Of a DNA stretch of 64,000 nucleotides, positions 58,497 to 64,000 are shown in pieces; position 1 is the stretch's first letter; the number at the start of each line of letters is the position of its first letter. The stretch is taken from NCBI RefSeq assembly GCF_014648695.1, contig NZ_BMRP01000011.1, positions 176,261 to 240,260 on the forward strand, given 5' to 3'. The position numbers and the translations under genes were made by a program. The notes beneath the pieces were generated by a model. It searched no databases, was not told the DNA's origin, and saw only the letters and a program-made list of their open reading frames with translations. This DNA comes from Streptomyces albospinus (GTDB lineage: Bacteria; Actinomycetota; Actinomycetes; Streptomycetales; Streptomycetaceae).

Positions 58497-58532
58497 GACG
58501 ACGCATGGCCATGCGTCGTCACTCACGCGTGA
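58497..58532. promoter_or_regulatory. perfect 24-bp palindrome plus 10-bp palindrome
   Basis: From 58497 to 58520 the sequence GACGACGCATGG and its exact complement meet with no spacer; 3 bp later TCACGCGTGA (58523-58532) is another perfect palindrome. No gene covers them; they lie about 340 bp upstream of the alpha/beta hydrolase. A perfect palindrome this long is a strong candidate for a dimeric regulator site. Confidence 0.65.
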
Positions 58533-58587
58533 TGCGCTGACGGCCTAGGGGGCTCGGATGCGTCCACTGAGTCCGATCGGGGACGGT

Positions 58588-58621
58588 CAGGGCCCCGGCG
58601 CTGCGAGCAGCCGGGGCCCTG
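58588..58621. terminator. orphan terminator-like hairpin (12-bp stem)
   Basis: CAGGGCCCCGGC (58588-58599) and its complement (58610-58621) enclose a 10-nt loop. No recognised gene ends nearby, so it may end a small transcript that starts near the 58497-58532 palindromes. The rest of 58622-58861 shows a TAATGT hexamer (58810) but no gene. Confidence 0.55.
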
Positions 58622-58861
58622 CCTCCCCATGTCCCCCCGCCAAGACCCGGAGCCCCGAGCTCTCAGGGTCTTTCCCCACGGGCCCCCTTCCCGGTAGGGC
58701 CCGCCTCCCGGCAGATGTCTCCCCGTGGTGGGCGCGGCCAATCCCTGAGCAAGGTCACTCGAAAGTGGGGTGTTGGGCGCGGCAGCGGTCCGTTCGAATA
58801 TGGGTTCGATAATGTGGGGTGTACGGGGCTGGCCAGGGGATGATTGGGGGTGCCAGGACAC

Positions 58862-59737
58862 ATGGTGCGGCGTATCGATGTGACGGGGTCCGGCGGCGTG
58901 CGGCTCGCCGCCTGGGAGTTCACCGACCCGCCCAAGAGCGGCAGCGGGTCGGCGGGGAGCAAGCAGGCCCCGGGGGTGCTGCTGCTCCACGGTCTGATGG
59001 GGCGGGCGTCCCACTGGGCGGATACCGCCCGCCGGCTGAGCGCGGGGCACCGCCCGGTCGCCCTGGACCAGCGCGGCCACGGCCGCAGCGAGAAGCCCGG
59101 CGAAGGGCCCTTCGACCGCGAGGCGTATGTCGACGACGCCATCGCCGCCGTGGAGCAGCTGGGGCTCGCCCCGGTCTCCCTGGTCGGCCATGCCATGGGC
59201 GCGCTGACGGCGTGGCAGTTAGCGGCCCGGCGCCCCGATTTGGTCAGTGCGCTGGTGATCTGCGATATGCGCGCCTCGGCGCTGGGTGCGGCCTCGCAGC
59301 GGGAGTGGAGGGAGTGGTTCCGCTCGTGGCCGGTGCCGTTCGCGACCCTCGCGGACGTCCGGCGGTGGTTCGGCGAGGACGATCCGACGCTGGAGCGGCC
59401 CCGGCCGGCCCGCGGGGAGTTCTTCGCCGAGGTGATGGCCGAGCGCGCCGACGGCTGGCGTCCGGTCTTCTCCCGCCGCCAGATGCTCAGCGCCCGCGAG
59501 ACCTGGGTGCACGACGCCCACTGGGAGGAGCTCGCGCAGGTGCAGTGCCCCGCCCTCGTGGCGCGCGGACTGGACGCCGAGCTGGGCCGCGCCGAGGCCC
59601 AGGAGATGGTCCGGGTCCTGCCGCGCGGGGAGTACGCCGAAATCCCCGATGCGGGTCATCTGCTGCCCTGGGAGCAGCCGGACGCCTGGTATCGCGTGAT
59701 CGAACCGTTTCTCCGTACGGCGGCGGCCCGGCCCTGA
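58862..59737 (+). CDS. alpha/beta hydrolase with Ala in place of nucleophile
   Basis: This 291-residue alpha/beta-hydrolase-fold protein has an oxyanion turn LLLHGLMGRASHW and the strand/turn VALDQRGHGRSEKPG. The nucleophile elbow is SLVGHAMGALTAW, with Ala111 where the family has Ser (GHSMG), while the acid region ARGLDAELG and the histidine PDAGHLLPW are present. A TTA codon (59219-59221, Leu120) makes translation bldA-dependent. Start ATG 58862 after AGGACAC; TTG 58844 would add six residues. It may be a non-catalytic homologue. A strong terminator follows. Confidence 0.85.
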   Translation: MVRRIDVTGSGGVRLAAWEFTDPPKSGSGSAGSKQAPGVLLLHGLMGRASHWADTARRLSAGHRPVALDQRGHGRSEKPGEGPFDREAYVDDAIAAVEQLGLAPVSLVGHAMGALTAWQLAARRPDLVSALVICDMRASALGAASQREWREWFRSWPVPFATLADVRRWFGEDDPTLERPRPARGEFFAEVMAERADGWRPVFSRRQMLSARETWVHDAHWEELAQVQCPALVARGLDAELGRAEAQEMVRVLPRGEYAEIPDAGHLLPWEQPDAWYRVIEPFLRTAAARP

Positions 59738-59788
59738 GGAACGGGTCCGGGGCCGGTGGCCCCGGGTGCGGCTCCCCGGAACGGCGCG

Positions 59789-59828
59789 GCCCGCGCGGCA
59801 CGGCCCCCGGGTACCGTGCCGCGCGGGC
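59789..59828. terminator. perfect 15-bp bidirectional terminator
   Basis: GCCCGCGCGGCACGG (59789-59803) and its exact complement (59814-59828) enclose a 10-nt loop, between the convergent hydrolase and small-protein genes. Confidence 0.85.
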
Positions 59829-59850
59829 GCGTGGCCCAACTGCCGTACCG

Positions 59851-60036
59851 TCAGCCGTCGTTGCCTAACCTCCCGATGGGCGGGTTGGTGGCGCCCTCGT
59901 CGCCCCAGTGGACCTCCAGGGCCCTGGCGCCCTTGGGGATCATGTAGGTCTGGCAGATGACGCGGCTCCGGCCGACCTTCCGGTTGTCGATGTCGACCGG
60001 GTCATCGCAGCCGGGCAGGCATTTCGGGCCGCCCAC
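59851..60036 (-). CDS. small hypothetical protein with TTA codon
   Basis: This 61-residue frame from GTG 60036 reads MGGPKCLPGCDDPVDIDNRK, then VGRSRVICQTYMIPKGARAL, EVHWGDEGATNPPIGRLGND. Third-position GC is high and the protein composition is realistic, with three Cys. A TTA leucine codon (59866-59868) sits five codons before the stop. GGGGAC is upstream. No family was recognised. Upstream is the 425-residue membrane gene on the same strand (stop at 60081), so the two could be co-transcribed. Confidence 0.5.
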   Translation of the reverse strand: MGGPKCLPGCDDPVDIDNRKVGRSRVICQTYMIPKGARALEVHWGDEGATNPPIGRLGNDG

Positions 60037-60080
60037 CGTCCCCGCACGCCAACCGAGTCGTACCGGAAGTTGTGCCGGGC

Positions 60081-61358
60081 TCAGTCCAATGTCCGGGTGA
60101 AATCGCCCCGTTGGACATGCGCGGCCAGCGAGTCACCGGCCAGCAGCGAGCCATAGCCGGTCGCGGCCCACAGGCTTTTCTCCGCGGGGACCTCGAAGTA
60201 CGGAACGGGATGCCCGTCCAGACGGTCCGTCAGCACCTCAGGAGCGCGGCGGGCGCGTACGGCGCGGAGGCAGGTGTCGCAGGCGGCGACCCGGAGCTGT
60301 TCACGGCGGCCCAGAGGGCGCCAGGGTATGCGGCGGACGGCGGGGCCGTGCAGCGGGTGGAAGAAGCACAGCGGGAGGGTGGCGGGAGCCGTGGAGAGCG
60401 CCGCGCGGCCCTCGGCGATCAGCGCGAACACGCCTGCCAGGTCCGGGACTCCGCGGGCGCGGTCCAGGACCGTTCCGGCCGCGGAGTAGGCGTCCAGGGC
60501 CCGCTCGACGGCCGCCGGATCACCCTCGGCGGCGCGCGCCTCCTCGCCGAGCCGCACCACCTCTTCGGTGGCCCGGTCACGGAGCCCGTCCTCGTCCGCC
60601 TTATGGGCGGCGGCGAAGACGGACCGCGGCATCGCGAACGGCGTGGCGAGGTCACGCAGCCGCGAGCGGCGCCGCAGCAGCAGCCAGGCCGCGGCCAGCA
60701 CCAACAGCGGACCGGCGACCAGAGACACGATCCGCACCACGGGCGAACTTCCGTGTGCGGCGGGCTTCTTCGCCGTACTGCCCGGCGACGCGCCGAGATG
60801 GGCGGTGAGCCGGTCGTAGACCTTGTCGCCGTCTCCGGCCTTGATGATGTCTATCGCGCGGGAGATGCGCTTGGTCAGCCCCGCGCCCTTCATGGTGTCG
60901 TCGAAGAAGAGTGAGGCGGCGGCACGCTCCGCCTGGTGGGCGTTGGAGGGCCATTCGGTGGCGGCGATGTCGGCGGCGTAGTTCCCGGGCGTGATGAGGA
61001 TGGCCGGCCCGCCGCCCATCCTGTCGTGCACCACCTGGGAGAGCTGCTCCGACTTGCCACCCCAGCTGTCGCCCTCGACCAGCGGCACCAGCACGACCTT
61101 GATCGGCAGACGGGTCTGCTGGATCTGGGTCACCAGCTTGCGCTGATCGTCCGGGCCGACCGCCGACGAGAGGGACGGGTCGACATAGACGGGGGAGGTG
61201 CGCAGCGCGTCGGCGATCTTCTGCCCGGGGCTCTCGGCGGCCGTGCCCGGCGCCGCGGCGCAGAACAGCAGCGCGACGGACGCCGCACCGACGGCGAGGG
61301 CGGACCGCAGCGAACGGCGGCAACGTGGGTCACTGGACACCGAAGTACTCCCGTACAT
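60081..61358 (-). CDS. membrane protein with extracytoplasmic TPM-like domain and cytosolic Cys motif
   Basis: This 425-residue protein has an N-terminal signal/anchor (ALAVGAASVALLFCAAAPG) and an extracytoplasmic domain about 44-200 that starts KIADALRTSPVYVDPSLSSA and contains VVLVPLVEGDSWGG and VVHDRMGGGPAILITPG, weakly like TPM domains. A membrane helix follows (VVRIVSLVAGPLLVLAAAWL), then a long cytosolic part ending with CFFHPLHGPAVRRIPW and AACDTCLRAVRARRAP, a candidate zinc site. The same modules recur in the upstream gene, whose end it overlaps by 29 bp. Function is unknown. Confidence 0.8.
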   Translation of the reverse strand: MYGSTSVSSDPRCRRSLRSALAVGAASVALLFCAAAPGTAAESPGQKIADALRTSPVYVDPSLSSAVGPDDQRKLVTQIQQTRLPIKVVLVPLVEGDSWGGKSEQLSQVVHDRMGGGPAILITPGNYAADIAATEWPSNAHQAERAAASLFFDDTMKGAGLTKRISRAIDIIKAGDGDKVYDRLTAHLGASPGSTAKKPAAHGSSPVVRIVSLVAGPLLVLAAAWLLLRRRSRLRDLATPFAMPRSVFAAAHKADEDGLRDRATEEVVRLGEEARAAEGDPAAVERALDAYSAAGTVLDRARGVPDLAGVFALIAEGRAALSTAPATLPLCFFHPLHGPAVRRIPWRPLGRREQLRVAACDTCLRAVRARRAPEVLTDRLDGHPVPYFEVPAEKSLWAATGYGSLLAGDSLAAHVQRGDFTRTLD

Positions 61359-63771
61359 CGCGGGTGAGTTGATCTATTCGGGCGCCGTCGGCGAGCGTGG
61401 CCAACGGGCCCGGAAGGGTGGGGTACGCGGCGTGGCCCCGGCGCCCGTGGCCGTCGGAACCGGGCAGCCGCAGCACCGCACCGGGCGTCTCCCGGCACGC
61501 CGCGCACACCGGCATCGACACCGGCTTGCCGCCGCCGGCCGGGCGCTTCTGCTCCCGCTCGGTGGCCGCGCCGTGCAGCGGATTGCGGTAGCAGACGTAC
61601 TCCGCGGCGGCCGGGTCCTGGACGGCGGTCCGGCCGACGCGGGCCAGCGTGATCGCACAGGCGAGGCCGACCGGCGTGGCATCGGCGTCGATCAGGCCGT
61701 CGCTGTCGCCGTCGATCAGCAGCGCGGCGGCGTCCAGACACTCCCACGCCCGGCGCCGGGACTCCTCCGCCATCGCGGTCGGTTCCAGGGCGGTGGTGAG
61801 GGCGGCGACCTCCAGCCGGGCCGTACGCCGCAGCCATGCCGGCCTGGGCTCCACCGGCGCCTCGGGCGCTGCACCGGCACCCGCCGGCCGGCGGAGCCCG
61901 GCCAGCCACCGGACGATCGCCCATACCGCGACCACCACTCCGAAGAGCAGCAGGGCGGCCAAGGATCCGGAGAACAGCCCCGGGCCGAAGTCGCCGGTGA
62001 ACAAGCCGGGCAGCTTCTGCGCCGCCACCGGATCGCTTGCCGGTGACGGCGCGTTCGGAGAGCCCGCGGTCTTGGACGCCGGGGCCTTGTCGAGGTACGT
62101 GAGCAGCTTGCTCAGCCGCGGGCCGAGCGCCGAGCCGCCGTCGCTGTACTGGAGGTCGTGCGGGCGGTTGAAGAGGTAGCCGGCGTCCACATGGGTGCCG
62201 TAGTTGATGACGTCGAGGGAGCCGGACGTCGGATTGGCGAGCACGAAGAGGGATTCGCGGTGCAGCCGGTCGTGCAGCGACTTGGCCAGCAGATCCGCAT
62301 TGCCGCCGGACTCGTCGTCCATGGACGTGGGCAGGGCGGTGACCAGAGCCGTGACGTGCAGCGCGCTCAGCTGGCCGTGCAGTTGGCTGCGCTGGGTGGC
62401 GTCCAGGGGGGACGGGCTCTCGGGGTCGACGTACAGCGGGTCGCGCCGTAGACCGTCGGCGACCCGGTCTATGCGGGCCCGCATGTCGGCGGCCGTGGGA
62501 ACGGAGCCGTCACCCGAGGTCGTGTCGTGGAACACCAGCGACGCGGCGAAGGCCAGCAACCCGGCCAGCACCAGCGCACCCAGCAGAAGGGGGAACGACT
62601 GCTCGCGGGAGCTGGAGGTGGGACGGGAGGCGGAGCCGGGGCGGGAGTTGGAGCCAGGGCGGGAGGTGGAGCCGGGGCGGTTGGTGGTCTTGTGGGTGCC
62701 GTGCTTCGTGCTGCCCGGTTTCGTGCTGCCGGTCTTGGCTGCGCCGGATTTCGTACCGCTGGATTTCGTACCGCTGGGGTGCGTGCTGCCGGCCTTTGAG
62801 CGGCCGTCCTTGATGCCGCCGGTCTGGGCGCTACTGGTCTTGGCGCTAGTGGTCTTGGTGCTACCGGTCGTCTTCGGCGGGCCGGTCTCGGCGCCGGCGG
62901 CGTGCGGCGGACTGGACTTGACCCCACCGGCCTTCTTCGGTTCATCGCCCTTGGCGAAGCTCACTTTCGCGCCGGCTGACGTGGAGCCGGCGGCGTTCTT
63001 CTTCCCGCCGCGGGAGCCGCCGGAGCCGCCGGAGCCGCCGGAACTGTCGGAGCTGCCGGATCCATTGGAGGCGGCCGGACTGTCGGCACGGCGGATGCGG
63101 CGGCGACGCATCGCGTAGCTCGTGATCAGCAGTGCGGCGAGGGGCACTCCGACGACCACGGCGCCGGTCAGAAAGCTCTGGTTCTCACGGTCGACCGGGT
63201 CGGTGTGCAGCTTGGGCGGCTCGTTCCTGTTGTACGCCCCGCCGTATTCGTCCCGGCCCTTCTCGGCGCGCTGATGAGCCTGTCCCGAGGTGAGCACGTC
63301 GACGAAGTGCTGGAATGATTCGCGGGCCGTGGCGTCGTGGGGCATTTCGTACATCGTGGCCGTGCTGGCGTCGGCGGCACCCGGCACACTCACGCCGTAC
63401 GTCTGCACATCGCCCAAACCCAGCTCGGACAGGGAGACATACAGCCCCTTGCGCCCCAGCCGGTCGTGGACCTGCGCGAGCAGCCCGGAACCCAGGCCGC
63501 CGGCGGAGGTGTAGGGGAGGACGACCACGTACGTGGGAACGCCGAGCCGTCGAGCCTCCCTGGCGAACGCGGGGGCCGTCGACCGCGGTACCGCGCGCGG
63601 CAGTTGGTCGCTGATATAGACAGGATTATCCCGAAGCTTCTGGGCGAGATATGCGGCCTGGGTCGGGATGTCCGAACCCATCGGCGCGGCCTGCACTGCC
63701 CCAGCGGCGAGCAGCACCGCCAACCAGCCCGTCACCAGCACCAATCCGGCGCGCAACACCGCCCCCACCAC
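61330..63771 (-). CDS. large membrane protein with two TPM-like repeats and Ser/Thr/Lys-rich linker
   Basis: This 813-residue protein has a signal/anchor (1-30), a first repeat unit (about 40-112, YLAQKLRDNPVYISDQLPRA), a membrane helix (199-220), a long linker (about 228-390) of Gly/Ser/Thr/Lys with RPGSxS hexapeptide repeats, a second helix (393-414), a second repeat unit (about 431-512, RVADGLRRDPLYVDPESPSP), a third helix and a cytosolic end with CYRNPLHGAATEREQ and VCAACRETPG. Start GTG 63771 after GAGGGG. It precedes and overlaps its partner at 61358, which resembles its second half. Function is unknown. Confidence 0.8.
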   Translation of the reverse strand: MVGAVLRAGLVLVTGWLAVLLAAGAVQAAPMGSDIPTQAAYLAQKLRDNPVYISDQLPRAVPRSTAPAFAREARRLGVPTYVVVLPYTSAGGLGSGLLAQVHDRLGRKGLYVSLSELGLGDVQTYGVSVPGAADASTATMYEMPHDATARESFQHFVDVLTSGQAHQRAEKGRDEYGGAYNRNEPPKLHTDPVDRENQSFLTGAVVVGVPLAALLITSYAMRRRRIRRADSPAASNGSGSSDSSGGSGGSGGSRGGKKNAAGSTSAGAKVSFAKGDEPKKAGGVKSSPPHAAGAETGPPKTTGSTKTTSAKTSSAQTGGIKDGRSKAGSTHPSGTKSSGTKSGAAKTGSTKPGSTKHGTHKTTNRPGSTSRPGSNSRPGSASRPTSSSREQSFPLLLGALVLAGLLAFAASLVFHDTTSGDGSVPTAADMRARIDRVADGLRRDPLYVDPESPSPLDATQRSQLHGQLSALHVTALVTALPTSMDDESGGNADLLAKSLHDRLHRESLFVLANPTSGSLDVINYGTHVDAGYLFNRPHDLQYSDGGSALGPRLSKLLTYLDKAPASKTAGSPNAPSPASDPVAAQKLPGLFTGDFGPGLFSGSLAALLLFGVVVAVWAIVRWLAGLRRPAGAGAAPEAPVEPRPAWLRRTARLEVAALTTALEPTAMAEESRRRAWECLDAAALLIDGDSDGLIDADATPVGLACAITLARVGRTAVQDPAAAEYVCYRNPLHGAATEREQKRPAGGGKPVSMPVCAACRETPGAVLRLPGSDGHGRRGHAAYPTLPGPLATLADGARIDQLTRDVREYFGVQ

Positions 63772-64000
63772 CCCTCGTTCGTGTTGTCGCCAAGACGCTA
63801 CAGCTCTCGCCCGTCGGCCGGTGAAGCCTGTGGATAACTTCCCGGCAAAGCCCGTGAGCTGCGGCGCGGCGAGGGGATGGGGGGAGGGGACGGCGGGTGG
63901 GGGTGGGGGAGTGGTGCGGATGGTTGGGGGACGGGACGGGACGGGACGGGGTGGAGCGGGGCGGGGCTGGGCGGGCTGGGGTGGCTGGAGGTAGCCGGCG
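63772..64000. other. promoter-proximal region, simple repeats, no gene seen
   Basis: This 229-bp end of the window carries a single perfect DnaA-box-like 9-mer (TGTGGATAA, 63829-63837) and a G-rich tract with GACGG repeated four times (about 63929-63948). No ORF is supportable; it presumably includes the promoter of the large membrane protein. Confidence 0.4.

Larger units (their letters stand above)
57475..58512 (-). other. long open antisense frame across dmdR1 (Adm-like candidate)
   Basis: A 345-codon frame on the strand opposite dmdR1 stays open across the whole gene and beyond both ends; a second antisense frame, 57570-58301 (243 codons), is open as well. In S. coelicolor an antiparallel gene, adm, overlapping dmdR1 has been reported to affect siderophore and antibiotic production. 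High-GC genes routinely show open antisense frames, so this is only a candidate and neither frame is called as a gene. Confidence 0.25.

Noticed and set aside
58558..58812. 84-codon plus-strand frame starting at ATGCGTCC
   Set aside because: It runs straight through a terminator hairpin, has no ribosome site and shows no coding-like third-position pattern.
63829..63837. Perfect DnaA-box 9-mer TGTGGATAA
   Set aside because: Only one such box is present, and no dnaA, dnaN or box cluster is nearby, so an origin is not supported.
1..64000. CRISPR array, rRNA, transposase or integrase
   Set aside because: No regularly spaced repeats with unique spacers, no rRNA sequence and no recombinase motif were found anywhere in the window.

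Overview
The window looks like core chromosome of a Streptomyces species. GC is very high, with G or C at almost every third codon position. GTG and TTG starts and 4-bp ATGA/GTGA overlaps are common. It also carries genus hallmarks: a cysteine-free chaplin, a DmdR1/DtxR iron regulator, a whiJ-type HTH + DUF397 cluster, futalosine-pathway menaquinone genes and in-frame TTA (bldA-type) codons. No rRNA, tRNA, CRISPR array, transposase or prophage was found.

Layout. 1-12037: a partial helicase-like protein, a conserved membrane protein, a four-gene iron-siderophore uptake operon with an iron-box-like dyad, a HAD phosphatase, a cold-shock protein, mqnD-mqnB, a DUF2771 lipoprotein and an MFS protein. 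12406-18356: a DUF3027 protein, a large sacsin/Hsp90-like ATPase, and a methyltransferase coupled to a DedA-like remnant. 18357-18960: an AT-richer island with a small double-glycine-leader, histidine-rich peptide. 19141-26687: a CtpE-like P-type ATPase, DUF2530, a purine permease, an RHH protein, a MarR-MFS pair, thpR and a 28-residue membrane peptide. 26797-38164: an aldo/keto reductase, SGNH hydrolase and F420-type oxidoreductase; serC; a WYL regulator divergent from a flavin oxidase; a large FAD/Fe-S oxidase; and a divergent LysR-EamA pair. 38433-41148: a whiJ-like cluster carrying a cysteine-peptidase-like gene, then a ChpE-type chaplin. 41383-51747: an eight-gene, tightly coupled operon for carboxylation and beta-oxidation of an acyl-CoA, resembling the Atu acyclic-terpene or Liu branched-chain systems, ending in its own TetR regulator. 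52229-58308: citrate synthase, pdxH, a candidate minus-strand small RNA/leader, a PAS protein, a SIS protein and dmdR1. 58497-63771: a palindrome-rich promoter region, an alpha/beta hydrolase whose nucleophile is Ala, a TTA-containing small ORF, and two membrane proteins that share a repeated extracytoplasmic domain.

Functional links. DmdR1 (57616-58308) is the expected repressor of the siderophore-uptake operon at 2580-6809. The 41383-51747 operon has a ligase to activate an acid, a dehydrogenase, a biotin carboxylase, a hydratase and an AtuA-like protein under a local regulator.

The most unusual non-genic signal is a family of about 470-bp intergenic elements at 13347-13820 and 51758-52219. 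Each has matching terminal inverted repeats and two long hairpins. The four stems differ in sequence but stay paired, while the 13-nt loop TGCTTCGCTTTAC is invariant and appears in opposite orientation in the two hairpins. A second, smaller repeat family (42-45 bp) is inserted in frame in two unrelated proteins, at 6325-6369 and 34260-34301.
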